Source: JAIPEI01 sp964443135
Lineage (GTDB): Bacteria > Desulfobacterota > DSM-4660 > Desulfatiglandales > HGW-15
Assembly: GCA_964443135.1 (NCBI GenBank)
Contig: CAYUBQ010000002.1
Span: forward strand, 62,001 to 126,000
Length of the DNA: 64,000 nt
Reading direction: 5' to 3'
Shown: piece after piece, positions 9,701-18,500 of the stretch
Position numbering within the stretch: the first letter of the stretch is position 1
Layout: each line of letters begins with the position of its first letter
Notes under the pieces: generated by a model
Told to the model about the DNA's origin: nothing
The model's database searches: none
What the model saw: only the letters and a program-made list of their open reading frames with translations
Program-made: the position numbers and the translations under genes

Positions 9701-10124
9701 CGTGGACCGTCTCCAGCTTCTCCCGGTCGGTGATCCGCCGGTCTTTGAGGAAATTGAAGCGCTCGCTCTCCGTCTCCAGGCCCGCGAGATCGATCATGTA
9801 CCGGGAGATGAGGCCCTCCTCCTCGTAGACCCGGCCGACGGTCACCAGGATGTTGCCGACGGAGATGTGCTGACCCAGGGAGACGGGGACCTCCACGCCG
9901 GGTTCGATCCGCCGGCCGTCGGTCCAGGTCCCGTTCCGGCTGTGGAGGTCCACCACGTGGTACGCCTCCCCCCGCCTGAGGATCTTCAAATGCTCACGCG
10001 AGACCGACAGGTCGTTGATGCGCACGTGGTTGGTCGTCCCCCTGCCCACGTTCACCTCGTCTTCCTCGAGCGGAAACTCAATCCCATCGAACCGGCCGTT
10101 GATGACATAAAGCTTGGTTTTCAT
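6732..10124 (-). CDS. FHA-GAF-PAS-PAS-GAF-PP2C(SpoIIE)-HATPase partner-switch regulator
   Basis: The 1130-residue protein starts at ATG 10124; an in-frame TTG lies 48 bp upstream. Order: FHA domain (about 1-105, GRGTTNHVRINDLSVSREH), GAF (about 150-295), coiled coil, two PAS domains (about 350-600), a GAF-like stretch, a PP2C/SpoIIE phosphatase (about 755-960: DGDFYEF, VGDVMGKGVPAAL, YSDGVTEA, FLDDLTCVAV) and an RsbW-like HATPase (about 985-1128: NEAVSNIVKHAYEED, HGFGLIIMENYMD). Phosphatase and kinase acting on the downstream STAS protein are thus in one chain. The Asp expected in the first ATP-binding glycine box is a His (TLHHWGKPF), so kinase activity may be altered. It is the first gene of the run leading into pelDEFG. 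Confidence 0.92.
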   Translation of the reverse strand: MKTKLYVINGRFDGIEFPLEEDEVNVGRGTTNHVRINDLSVSREHLKILRRGEAYHVVDLHSRNGTWTDGRRIEPGVEVPVSLGQHISVGNILVTVGRVYEEEGLISRYMIDLAGLETESERFNFLKDRRITDREKLETVHEISNLLMQSLDLSGLLYQIVESVSSTLESGDTMAILLIDEESGELRELATRSKFPDGDSRSEYSLTVVRRTLAEGKAVIMADTEEEDEDLPESMELKRIKSVMCVPLVSKSRTMGALYVHSVDKPFGFRKSDLYLLTALSGAAAAAIENALLFRKKEAAETALRKAHAELEERVKQRTQELSVANARLTEEIEERKRTETALKESEERLRDLFDSANDLIHSVSSDGRFLYVNRMWTKTLGYTAKEVSELNLFDVIAPESLSHCKDAFEEVLSGKSVRDLEAVFLAKDGRRVVVEGNVNCRFEEGRPVSTRAIFRDVTERSEAEEARAEVEERFRNLASAAQDAIISVDQDGVINYWNRSAEYMFGYTEDEALGRDAHTLLAPERFREQYAEAVQAWKENGEGAMIGRTRELAARRSDGTEFPIELSLSTGKVKGRWNALGIVRDITERKEAEEALRRRTQELDMRYKQVYCLYAISRLKGRPEARAIDILRGILELIPPAFLYPDIACARITYGKQVFRSAGFRETEWGLSRPVKLNGRKTGLIEVFYKEERPERDEGPFLVEERTLLQVVAEQLGEILELKRAERDLSKAREREIEIGSKIQQTLLLASPPRNLKGVRIAAMTIPSQRIDGDFYEFISLSDRVFDLIVGDVMGKGVPAALLGAGTKGHFLKALSAMLSPACMVPLPGDIVQSVHDRMVEELIDLEAFVTLTYARFDLDARRLDFVDCGHPRTLHVRAAADETTLLEGYNVPLGFRMNETYRQASVPFEEGDLFFFYSDGVTEARDERGRLFGRERLSRCIEEAARLPVEQVIEKVRDTVTAFSHIRTFLDDLTCVAVKIGGERGGEPLSRMDLELESRLDELDTLRHFVRRACTSGGLEGTHEDTQWQIGISLNEAVSNIVKHAYEEDPSGRIQLSAEVFADRWEFTLHHWGKPFLGAEEGSAPADPIRDHGFGLIIMENYMDGVTYSRAPDGTNQVRLVKKRPLPT

Positions 10125-10323
10125 GGAAATCCCGGCGGAAGGAGGTGCCCCGGAAAGCCTCGTTCGATCCAAAACCTAATGGTTTTCTTCCGTGATTGTC
10201 AACGAATTCAGCTTGCAACCGAATCGGGTCGAGCCTCCGGTTTCCCCGCCTTGTCAAACCCGCCGCGATCTTCTAGGGTGGACGGAGTCGAACGCCCGCC
10301 CCGGGACGACGGAGGAAAGAGCC

Positions 10324-11031
10324 ATGGAAGCGGACAACCACACGGGCGGGAATCCGTCATCAGACCCCTTTACGGTGCTGGCCGATCTCCTTCCCCCGGG
10401 GCTCGAGCTGGTCCTCACCCCGGAGGAGGAGGCCGTGGTCCGGGACGCGCTCGAGGAGCCGATCGCCCTGGCGGCGCGGCCCCTTATGGTGCAAAAGGCT
10501 CTGGCCGTGGCCGCCGCCGCCCACCGGGGCCAGGTGCGGAAAGGCTCGGCGCGGCCCTACATCCTCCATCCCGTGGCCGTGGCCCAGCTCCTCGTCGAGG
10601 CCGGGTGCGGGGACGAGGTGATCGCAGCCGGGCTCCTCCACGACACCCTGGAGGACACGAGCCTGACCCTCGGGGAGCTCCGGGACCAGTTCGGAGCAAA
10701 GGTTGCCAGCGTCGTGGCCGGCTGCAGCGAGCCCCACAAGTCGGTCCCCTGGGAGAAGCGGAAGCGACACACCCTCGTGACGCTGAAAGCCGCGCCCTGG
10801 GAGGTGCGGGTGGTCACCTGTGCGGACAAGCTGGACAACCTGCTCTCCCTGTCCGTGGACCTCGAGGAGCAGGGCGACGCCCTGTGGGGCCGTTTCTCGA
10901 GGGACCGGGACGACCAGGCCTGGTACTACCGCGCCGTCCTGGAGCGCCTTTCCGAAGGCCCCGAGCTGTACGATCCCGGGCTGGAGCTCCTCCGCCAGCT
11001 CCGCCGGGCCGTAGGGGACGTTTTTGCATAA
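10324..11031 (+). CDS. Small HD-domain (p)ppGpp hydrolase-like protein (SpoT/MESH1 type)
   Basis: The 235-residue protein carries the signature of the RelA/SpoT hydrolase domain: AAHRGQVRKGSARPYILHP, the metal-binding AGLLHDTLEDT, and ADKLDNLLSL where SpoT has its ADRLHNM-like motif. There is no synthetase, TGS or ACT domain, so it is a stand-alone hydrolase like MESH1 or small alarmone hydrolases, probably degrading (p)ppGpp or a related nucleotide. ATG 10324 follows GGAGGAAAG; longer starts lack a ribosome site. The final codons GDVFA-stop are read from a REP copy at 11014. It is transcribed divergently from the partner-switch/pel operon. Confidence 0.82.
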   Translation: MEADNHTGGNPSSDPFTVLADLLPPGLELVLTPEEEAVVRDALEEPIALAARPLMVQKALAVAAAAHRGQVRKGSARPYILHPVAVAQLLVEAGCGDEVIAAGLLHDTLEDTSLTLGELRDQFGAKVASVVAGCSEPHKSVPWEKRKRHTLVTLKAAPWEVRVVTCADKLDNLLSLSVDLEEQGDALWGRFSRDRDDQAWYYRAVLERLSEGPELYDPGLELLRQLRRAVGDVFA

Positions 11032-11041
11032 TTGCATAACG
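11014..11041 (+). repeat. REP-like 28-bp repeat, copy A
   Basis: The 28-bp unit begins GGGGACGTTTTTGCATAATT and ends GCATAACG. It is identical, in reverse complement, to copies B and C nearby. GCATAATTGC is itself palindromic. The TAA inside it is the stop codon of the HD hydrolase gene. This GGGGACGTT-type element resembles REP sequences linked to IS200-like REP-associated transposases in Desulfobacterota (from memory). No such transposase is in the window. Confidence 0.85.
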
Positions 11042-11076
11042 CGACCCCTTCCCATCCCTCCGGTCTGCCGAGCCAT

Positions 11077-11104
11077 CGTTATGCAATTATGCAAAAACGT
11101 CCCC
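11077..11104 (-). repeat. REP-like 28-bp repeat, copy B (inverted to A)
   Basis: Perfect reverse-complement copy of the unit at 11014. With copy A it forms an inverted pair separated by 35 bp that could fold as a long hairpin between the two convergent genes and might act as a bidirectional terminator. Confidence 0.85.
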
Positions 11105-11123
11105 TGCGATCGGCCCGTGCTTG

Positions 11124-11151
11124 CGTTATGCAATTATGCAAAAACGTCCCC
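11124..11151 (-). repeat. REP-like 28-bp repeat, copy C (direct repeat of B)
   Basis: Identical to copy B, 19 bp further on. It provides the last codons (GGRFCIIA) and the TAA stop of the molybdenum hydroxylase large subunit, so the element lies inside the coding end. Confidence 0.85.
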
Positions 11152-13405
11152 CAGTTTTTGACAGAATCTTCTCGGGGGTGATGGGGAGGTCCCGGATCCT
11201 CACGCCCACGGCGTCGTACACGGCGTTGGCGACGGCGGACGCCACGCAGACCATACTGCCCTCCCCGACGCCCTTGGCGCCGAAGGGACCGGTGGGCTCG
11301 CGGGACTCCACAATGACGGCGTCGAGCTCGGGCACGTCCACGGATCGCAGCAGCCGGTAGTCCCTGAGGCTCCCGTTCCGGACCTTCCCCTTCTCGAGGA
11401 CCAGCCCCTCGGTGAGGGCCCACCCGATGCCCATGACGCCCCCGCCGGTGATCTGCCCCTCGACCAGGTCCGGGTTGACGGCCCGGCCCACGTCGAACGC
11501 CCCGGTGAGCCGGACCACCCGCACCTCCCCCGTGTCCGTGTTCACCTCGACCTCGGCGAAGTGCGCGCCGTAGTACCCGGGCATGGAGGGGGCCACGCCG
11601 GAGAAGGTCTCCACGATCTGCTCGCAGCGGGCCATGTCCGTGATCTGGGTCTTGCGCATGAGGTCCGCCACGAAGAGGCCGTGCTCCGGGTCTTCCCGGT
11701 CGTGGATCCAGCTCTTTCGGATCTCCAGGTCCTCGGGGGGAACGCCCAGCTCCGCGGCGGCAGACTCGAGGATCCGCCTCCGGGCCTTCCCGGACGCCTT
11801 TTGTACGGCGAGCCCGCCGCAGTAGGTCTGACGGCTGCCGTGGGTGCCGCCGTCCAGGGGCGTCACGGAGGTGTCGGTGGGCGAGAGGCCGATCTTCTCC
11901 ATCTCGATTCCCAGCACCTCCGAGGCGATCTGGGCGAGCGCCGTCCGGTTGCCCTGCCCGTCGTCCGCGGCCGCGGTCACCAGTCCGACCGTGCCGTCCG
12001 CGTGGATCATGACCGTGGCGGAGGCGGGGTCGGGCAGGCCCCGGGCCGCGCCGGTCCCGTGGAGGAGCACGGCCATCCCGCGTCCCCGCTTCACGGGGCC
12101 CCGGGCCGCCTCCCGGTTCAGCGCGGCATTCCAACCGAACACCCGGCCCCCTTTCTCCAGGCATTCCTCGAGGCCGTTGCTGCGGATCTCGTCGTCGAAG
12201 ACCGGATCGATCCGGCCGAGGCGGCGGTAGTTCTTCAGCCTGAACGCCACCGGGTCCATCCCCAGCTCCCGGGCGATCATGTCCATCTGGGACTCCTGGG
12301 CGAAGTTCATCTGGGGGTTGCCGTACCCGCGGAACGCACCGCCGGGGCTCGTGTTGGTGAAGACCGCGGCCGCCTGAAAATCCACGTTGGGAATGTCGTA
12401 GAGCCCCACGCCGGTGGAGAGGCAGTCCGCGAGGACGCCGATGTAGTGGGTGCCGTATGCGCCGGCGTCCGCGAGGATTTTGATCTCGTTCGCCGTCAGG
12501 ACGCCGTCCCGGGTGACGCCGGTCCTGAGATCGACGGTCATGGGGTGCCGGGACTCCGTGGCGGTGAGCTCCTCCCTCCGGCTGAAGGAGATCCTGACAG
12601 GACGCCCGGTCTTTTTGGACAGGCTGCAGCACAGGGTCTCCAGCCCGTGCACCAGGCCACAGCGGCCGCCGAAGGACCCTCCCGTGTGAGGCTTGACGAT
12701 CCGGACCCGGTTCATGGGGAGACCCAGGGCGCCCGAGAGATACATCTGGCTCCAGTGGGGCAGCTGCGTGGACGAGTAGACCGTCAGGCGCCCGTCCGCC
12801 CCGTAGTCCGCCAGGCAGGTCCCGATGGGCTCCAGGGGCGTGTGCTTCTGCTTGGAGGTGTGAAAGCGGTTCTCGAGAACCAGGTCGGAGGCCTCGAACC
12901 CCCGCTCGACGTCTCCGAACCGCTTGTTGAAGCGGAAGGCCACATTGCCCTTTGCGTGGATGGGAGCTCCCCTCCCCTCGAGGGCCTCGTGCGGGTCGAA
13001 CACGGGCCGGATGGTCTCGTAGCGGACACGGACCCTCGAGACGGCCTCCTCCGCGGTCTCCTCGTCCTCCGCCGCCACGGCCAGCACCGGGTCCCCGACG
13101 AACCGGACCACGTTGTCCAGCAGGTACATCTCCTTTTCCTTCTTTTTCGTCCGCAGGAAGAACCAGTACTGCACCACCTTCGGGACCTCCTCGATGGTCG
13201 CCACGGCCTTCACCCCGGGCATGCCGAGGGCCTTCGACGCGTCGATGCCGGTGACCCTGGCGTGGGCGTGGGGGCTGCGGAGGAGCTTTGCGTGCAGCAT
13301 GCCGCCCAGCTTCAGGTCGGCGGCGTACCGCGCCGCCCCCGTGGCCTTTTCCACGGCGTCGATCCTGGGAAAGCGCTTCCCCACCGCAATGGCCGACTCA
13401 CTCAT
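11126..13405 (-). CDS. Xanthine-dehydrogenase-family molybdopterin-binding large subunit
   Basis: The 759-residue subunit (ATG 13405 after GGAGG; a GTG lies 6 bp upstream) has the N-terminal XDH a/b-hammerhead fold (IDAVEKATGAARYAADL, RFVGDPVLAVAAED) and the molybdenum-cofactor region: HTGGSFGGR, PGGAFRGYGNPQ and, near the end, GAKGVGEGS with the catalytic glutamate typical of the family. It would hydroxylate an N-heterocycle, aldehyde or aromatic-CoA-like substrate, passing electrons to the FeS and FAD subunits encoded just upstream. The substrate cannot be assigned. The CO-dehydrogenase loop with its special cysteine is not evident. The last eight residues derive from a REP copy, so the natural C-terminus was probably replaced or extended. 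Confidence 0.9.
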   Translation of the reverse strand: MSESAIAVGKRFPRIDAVEKATGAARYAADLKLGGMLHAKLLRSPHAHARVTGIDASKALGMPGVKAVATIEEVPKVVQYWFFLRTKKKEKEMYLLDNVVRFVGDPVLAVAAEDEETAEEAVSRVRVRYETIRPVFDPHEALEGRGAPIHAKGNVAFRFNKRFGDVERGFEASDLVLENRFHTSKQKHTPLEPIGTCLADYGADGRLTVYSSTQLPHWSQMYLSGALGLPMNRVRIVKPHTGGSFGGRCGLVHGLETLCCSLSKKTGRPVRISFSRREELTATESRHPMTVDLRTGVTRDGVLTANEIKILADAGAYGTHYIGVLADCLSTGVGLYDIPNVDFQAAAVFTNTSPGGAFRGYGNPQMNFAQESQMDMIARELGMDPVAFRLKNYRRLGRIDPVFDDEIRSNGLEECLEKGGRVFGWNAALNREAARGPVKRGRGMAVLLHGTGAARGLPDPASATVMIHADGTVGLVTAAADDGQGNRTALAQIASEVLGIEMEKIGLSPTDTSVTPLDGGTHGSRQTYCGGLAVQKASGKARRRILESAAAELGVPPEDLEIRKSWIHDREDPEHGLFVADLMRKTQITDMARCEQIVETFSGVAPSMPGYYGAHFAEVEVNTDTGEVRVVRLTGAFDVGRAVNPDLVEGQITGGGVMGIGWALTEGLVLEKGKVRNGSLRDYRLLRSVDVPELDAVIVESREPTGPFGAKGVGEGSMVCVASAVANAVYDAVGVRIRDLPITPEKILSKTGGRFCIIA

Positions 13406-13883
13406 CTCCACCCTCCCGCATCTCCCGGGCCGCCTCCAGGACGGCCTTGACCTGCCTCTCGTAGCCCGTGCACCGGCACAGGTTGTTGGCCAGGCCTTTC
13501 CGAACGGCCTCCTCCGAAGGATCCGCCTCTCTTTCCAGCAGGGCCTCGGCGGCCATGATCATGCCCGGCGTGCAGAACCCGCACTGGATGGCGGCCCCCC
13601 GGACAAAGGCGGTCTGCAGGGGGTGGAGCTCTCCGCCCTGCCGGAGCCCCTCGATGGTCCGGACCTCCCTGCCGTCCGCCTGGACCGCCAGCAGCAGGCA
13701 GGAGAGCACGGCCCGGCCGTCCAGGCTCACCGTGCACGCCCCGCACTCCCCCTCCCCGCAGCCGACCTTGGTGCCGGTCAGACCCAGCCCGTCCCTCAGG
13801 ACGTCCACCAGCCGCTCCCGGGGCTGGACGCTGAGCTCCCGCCACTCGCCGTTCACCTTGATCCGGATGGGGACCCGTGTCAC
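13398..13883 (-). CDS. XDH-family [2Fe-2S] small subunit
   Basis: The 161-residue protein has the two expected iron-sulfur domains: plant-type ferredoxin cysteines GCGEGECGACTV near residues 41-52 and the C-terminal CGFCTPGMIM ... NLCRCTGY helices. It relays electrons from the molybdenum centre to the FAD subunit. The GTG start overlaps the stop of the FAD gene (GTGA) and is preceded by AGGAGG. The stop overlaps the large-subunit start. The layout is the usual M-S-L order of these enzymes. Confidence 0.93.
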   Translation of the reverse strand: MTRVPIRIKVNGEWRELSVQPRERLVDVLRDGLGLTGTKVGCGEGECGACTVSLDGRAVLSCLLLAVQADGREVRTIEGLRQGGELHPLQTAFVRGAAIQCGFCTPGMIMAAEALLEREADPSEEAVRKGLANNLCRCTGYERQVKAVLEAAREMREGGDE

Positions 13884-14752
13884 GCGCCGTACCTCCTGAG
13901 GCTCTCTTCGAGGGACTTCCCGACAAGGGCCGCCACCATCCTCTTCCGGTAGCCTGCGGACGCCCTGACGTCGTCGATGGGAGCGGACTCCTCCATGGCG
14001 GTCCGTGCGGCCTGCCCGATCCGCTCGGCGTCGAGCGCCTCGCCGATCAGCAGGGCCTCGGCCCGCCTCGCACGGAGAGGCCTGGGTCCCACGGCTCCCA
14101 TGGAGACGGCCGCATCGACGCACCGGCCTTCGCGCACCTGCAGGCGGGTGGCCACGTTCACGACGGCCGTGTCCACGGCGGTCTGGTGTCGCCGGAGCTT
14201 GCAGAAGCCGGTGCCGGTCCCGTCCGGAAGCGGGGGGATGCGGATCTCCGTGACCAACTCGCCTTCTCGAAGCACCGTCGCATTGGGTCCCGTGATGAAA
14301 TCCTCGACAGGGACCTCCTTCCCGCCTCCGGTCCCTGCGACGACCACGGTTGCCCCCATCGCCGCAAGCGCCACGGCCAGGTCCGCTGCGGGTGAGGCGT
14401 TGCACAGGTTCCCCCCGACCGTGGCCCGGTTCCTCACCGTGGGGGTGGCCATGCCGTCCGCCGCCTCGGCCAGCGCCCGGTAGGGGCCGAGGGCGAAGGC
14501 CCGCACGCGCTCCAGCGCCTCCACGGTCGTGGCCGCCCCGATCGCGAAGCCGGACGCCTCGTCCCCCCTGACGTAGCTGAGACCGGCCGAGCCGATGTCG
14601 ATCAGGATCTCCGCCGCGGGAGGCCGCTGAACCAGCAGATCGGTCCCGCCGGCCAGGATCCTCGCGCCCCTGCCGTGGGCCGCCAGAAGGGACACGGCCT
14701 CGGCCGGGTCTTTCGGGCGGAAGTACGCGATGGGCCTGAAAAGAGCGTTCAT
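13880..14752 (-). CDS. XDH-family FAD-binding medium subunit
   Basis: The 290-residue protein contains the FAD-binding motifs of CoxM/XdhB-type subunits: ARILAGGTDLL near residues 30-40 and TVRNRATVGGNLCNASPAADLA around 105-125. The C-terminal CO-dehydrogenase flavoprotein domain follows. It lacks the extra 4Fe-4S insertion of 4-hydroxybenzoyl-CoA reductase. ATG 14752 has GGAGG upstream and is the first gene of the three-subunit operon. Confidence 0.92.
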   Translation of the reverse strand: MNALFRPIAYFRPKDPAEAVSLLAAHGRGARILAGGTDLLVQRPPAAEILIDIGSAGLSYVRGDEASGFAIGAATTVEALERVRAFALGPYRALAEAADGMATPTVRNRATVGGNLCNASPAADLAVALAAMGATVVVAGTGGGKEVPVEDFITGPNATVLREGELVTEIRIPPLPDGTGTGFCKLRRHQTAVDTAVVNVATRLQVREGRCVDAAVSMGAVGPRPLRARRAEALLIGEALDAERIGQAARTAMEESAPIDDVRASAGYRKRMVAALVGKSLEESLRRYGA

Positions 14753-14983
14753 CGAACCTCCGAGCGTCTTCACCCCTGGTTTGGTTTCCAAATCCTTCCT
14801 GCACACCCCGGCCCGGCGGAGGAACCGGCCGTCACCCGGCGGAGGATCAGGTAGCCCCTCGCGGCCGCGGAGGCCGATGCCGCCGGACGAGTCGACAAGG
14901 GTCTGATTCTCCGACCGCAGTGGAGACCGGGTCGCCGGGCACGAGGGTCGACCGAGGCCCGATCGCAGGCACGGAGGATCGTC

Positions 14984-15087
14984 TTGACACGCTCAAATAG
15001 GTTCATTAAAGTGGTCCAGCATCTTTTTTCTCAGCAAGACCACTAAAATGGTCCAAAGCTGAATGCGCTTCTGAAAAAAGGTCCACT
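14984..15087 (+). promoter_or_regulatory. Promoter and probable XRE operator array upstream of the HTH gene
   Basis: TTGACA at 14984-14989 is followed after 17 bp by TAAAGT at 15007-15012. Overlapping and downstream of the -10 are related sites: AAAGTGGTCC (15008-15017), the palindrome GACCACTAAAATGGTCC (15038-15054) and GGTCCACTT (15080-15088). Repeated GGTCC half-sites at a promoter directly before an XRE-type gene are what autoregulation would look like. The binding protein is inferred. Confidence 0.6.
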
Positions 15088-15115
15088 TCAGTGAACTCAT
15101 TCCATGGAGCAGCTT

Positions 15116-15490
15116 ATGAAACGACCGTCTCCAGAGGAAACCATGCAGATGGAGCAGGCCCTCTGCCTGGGGCTCTCCAGGGGCGAGATCGATCTCCGGG
15201 AGGCGACCCGCAGGATGCGCAGGATCCTGGGCATGAGCCAGAAGGCATACGCCGGGCGGGTCGCCGGCATCTCGCCGCGGATCCTCGCCGAGTTCGAGAA
15301 CGGCTCGGGCAACCCCACCCTGGCCACCCTGGAGAAGATCGCGGCGCCCTTCGGCATGAAGGTCACCTTTCTGCCGCCCGACTCCTGGCGGGGCATGGGG
15401 GAGCGGGCCGAGGCCGCCTCGTCCCGGCCGAAGAGGCGCAGCCCTGCACCGGCACGGGCCAGGGACGGCCGGCTGGCCGGGAGGCGGTGA
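15116..15490 (+). CDS. XRE-family helix-turn-helix regulator (HipB-like)
   Basis: The 124-residue protein has one Cro/C1-type HTH (about residues 30-85: MRRILGMSQKAYAGRVAGISPRI ... NPTLATLEKIAAPFG), followed by a basic, low-complexity tail. ATG 15116 is preferred because GGAG sits six bases upstream; ATG 15104 is in frame without a ribosome site. The organisation resembles HipB-type antitoxin regulators, but no hipA follows here. The only hipA trace is a pseudogene at about 36.8 kb. It converges on the triple defence-like cassette, and could regulate itself and possibly that cassette. Confidence 0.8.
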   Translation: MKRPSPEETMQMEQALCLGLSRGEIDLREATRRMRRILGMSQKAYAGRVAGISPRILAEFENGSGNPTLATLEKIAAPFGMKVTFLPPDSWRGMGERAEAASSRPKRRSPAPARARDGRLAGRR

Positions 15491-15550
15491 CGAGCCGAGG
15501 TTCGGGAGCCCCGGAGAGGGAAGAGCGCGGCGGCTCCTTGGCCGATCACC

Positions 15551-18500
15551 CTACCGGTTCCGGGCCAGGGCCAGGATCCGCTCCTCCGGAAGCTGGTGCA
15601 GATCCAGGGCCGCCCGATCCGTCTTCAACCGCTCGGCCCGGCCCTCGCGCACCAGGTGGAACTCCCCGATCGACTGGCCGGGGAGCCGACCCGCGACGTT
15701 CTCCCGGAACTCCTCGAGCATGGGCCGCATCTTCCGCAGCGACTGCTCCTCCTTGATGAGCCCCAGGAGCCAGGTCCGGATGTTGTCCCGGCACCGGTAG
15801 TCGAAGTCCCCGGGGTTCTGGGAGGCCAGGAGCACGCCCAGTCCCGCGGAGCGGGCCCTCTTGAGGAGGTTCTCCATGGGCTCCTTGGTCGCGGGCTTTC
15901 TCGTGGCCGGCAGGTACAGGTCGGCCTCGTCGAACAGGACCACGGCCTGAAGGTCCTTCGTCGGGTTCCGGCTCGTCCAGCGGCCCAGCTCGATGAGGAG
16001 CTGCGCCACCCAGAACAGCGCGTCCTGCTCGTCTCCCAGGAACTTGGTGCTGAGGATCGAAAGCCGCGTCCGGCCGGGATTCCGGTACGCTCCCAGCCCC
16101 AGGAGCATCTCGATGTCCAGCCGCTCGGCCTCGGACTCCAGCAGCCGGCCCTTCCCCAGCCGGAGGGTCTCCAGGTCGTTCACGAGCTTGTCGAAGAGCT
16201 TCACGTCGAGCTTTCCCACCGCATTGAGAAGCACCGGATCCTGCTCGTCCAGCATCCTCACCAGCTCCTCCAGGGTGACCTGCTCGGCCGGCACCAGCCG
16301 GGCGAGCACATCGACGGCGCACTTGAGGACCGCGTGCAGGCTCTTGGGCCTCGCGGTGGACAGGTTGTAGCCCATCATCTGGCAGAGCGCGGTGGCCGCG
16401 TACCCGGTGATCTGCTCGCGCTCGATGGACGGCAGCTCGGACACGCCCTCCGGGACGATGGTGATGGAAAGGCTCCGTCCCCTCGGGTCGCCCGGCGTGT
16501 ACAGGGCCGTCTCCACGCTCTCCCGCAGCCTGATGCGGCGCGCCTCCGCCGTCTCCGTGGCCGCCGGCCGCTCCCAGAGCTCCCCGTCCGCGTAGCAGCA
16601 GAGGTCCCCCTTCCGGTCGATCAGCAGGGCCGGAACACCGGCAAGGAGCAGCTGCTCGACCAGCACCATGGCGGCCGTGGTCTTGCCGCTCCCCGTTCCC
16701 CCCAGGAAGGCCGCGTGGCGGGTCAGCTCCCGGGGGTGAAGCTCGACCGGACGAGGGAAGCGGCCCTCGGTCCGGCCGAGGATCAGCGCGCCGGAGGCCG
16801 GGGGCTCCGGATCCGCCCGTCTCTCCGGTTCCCTCGGGCGGGCCGACTCCGGCCCTGACCGTCCTTGCCCCTCCGTTCCCGTCCCCGCCCGGGTGGTCGT
16901 GCGCTCCGAAAGGTCGAGGATGGCGCGCATTCCCGGCAGCGCGGTGAGGGGACGGTCAGTCCGTCGCCACGCCTCGAACTCCGGCTCCTCATCGTGTTTC
17001 TCCGCAAATGGGGGATAGGCCATCATGGTGCGCCAGTCGGACTCCTCGATGACGGCGCGCAGCACGCCTTTCGAGAGGAGCTGCCCCAGGAGCCGGCAGA
17101 TCTTCGTTCTTGGATTGCTCGGCCAGTCCGTGCTCCGGACCAGGACGACCCGCCTCCCCCCGGCGGTCTCGATCACCTCCTTCAGCTGGCGGGCCAGGGC
17201 GCCGCCGCGAGCAGACTTGTTGCACAGCGCCACCCAAAGCCTCCGGGAGCCGTATCGCACATCGATGTTCGTGCCCTCGCACACCGCGCTCACCCTGACC
17301 GGCGGCTCCATCTCCTCCCCGCTCCGCTTCAATGCTTCCGCCAGGAGTCCGGCTCGGCCCGGGTCGTCCTCGGGCGTCTGGATCTCTCCGTTCCTCAACT
17401 GGTCGTTCCACGCCTGCTGAAGCCGCTGCACGTCGAGCCTTGCGGACACAGGCTCGGACCCGGTTTCGAACGCCGCCTCGGGCAGTGTCTGCTCCCTTAT
17501 TGCCCGCTCCCGGTGGATCCGGCAGCTGTCGAGCACGTCCCGCGTCCGCAGGGAGGCCAGCCCTTCCAGCTCGGCGGCCGTGAACGGGTACAAGGGGTTC
17601 TGCTCGTCCACGGGCAGGTCAAAGGCCTCGAAGTAGTGCCTCAGCCTCAGCTCGACCATGTCCCGCACCTCTTTTGCGTTCCGCTTGCCCTCGAGCTCGA
17701 TCGGCGCGGGCGCTTGTTCCAGGCGATCCCGGACCGGCCGCGCAAGGGATCCGCGCAGCTGGGAGTAGAACTCTCCCAGGCAGGAAACCACCACGACGGA
17801 CGACGGCACCTTGTCGATGAAGGAGGTCACCGAGCTCATGGCGCGGCGGAAGCGCACCTCGGCCTGGTCCATGTTGTAGATGTCCTCGAGCTGGTCCAGG
17901 CAGAGCGCGACGATGTTTCCATGGGTGGCCCACATCACCCGGCTCAGCTGCTCCAAGACCTCCAGGGCGTCCTCCTCCGCTTTCCGGGGCGTGATGCCCC
18001 CCAGCCGCTCCTGCTGGGCAGGGGACAGACCCTGCGCGTTCAGATACTTGAGCGCGTAGTTCTTGAGGACCGGATCGCCGGGCTGAAGATAGAGCAGGGC
18101 GGACAGGACGTCGATGTCCACCTTTTCCAGGGCCGGAACCTTTACCAGAAGCTCGGCGATGAGCCCCACGAACCCGTTCAGGGCCTTCTGGTCCAGGCTG
18201 CCGTCTCGAAGTTTGGGAAGGTGTCTGCGGCCCTTGGGCCCCAGCATCTCGGTCACCCGCCGGAACGGTTCGCCCTCGACCAGGGCGTTGGAGAGGCGCA
18301 TCAGCCCGGTCAGGGAGCCCGAGCTTTCCCAGTAGGGCTTGTCCAGGGAGTCCAGCAGGTTGCGCAGCATGTAGCGGCCGTAGTTGTCCGTCATGGTGCT
18401 CATCTGCATGTAGCCGAAGTAGCCCTCCCCCCGCCGGTGAAGATGGCTGCGAAAGGCCCGCATGAGGTGGGTCTTTCCGGACCCCGCCTCCCCTTTGAGA

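Noticed and set aside
10174..10202. TTGACA on the minus strand upstream of the FHA-PP2C gene as a promoter
   Set aside because: At the 17-bp spacing the -10 matches only two of six consensus bases; not listed as a feature.
6843..11039. Very long open frame (about 1400 codons) on the plus strand opposite the partner-switch gene
   Set aside because: High-GC shadow: Pro/Gly/Arg/His-rich translation without domains, antisense to a gene with clear motifs.
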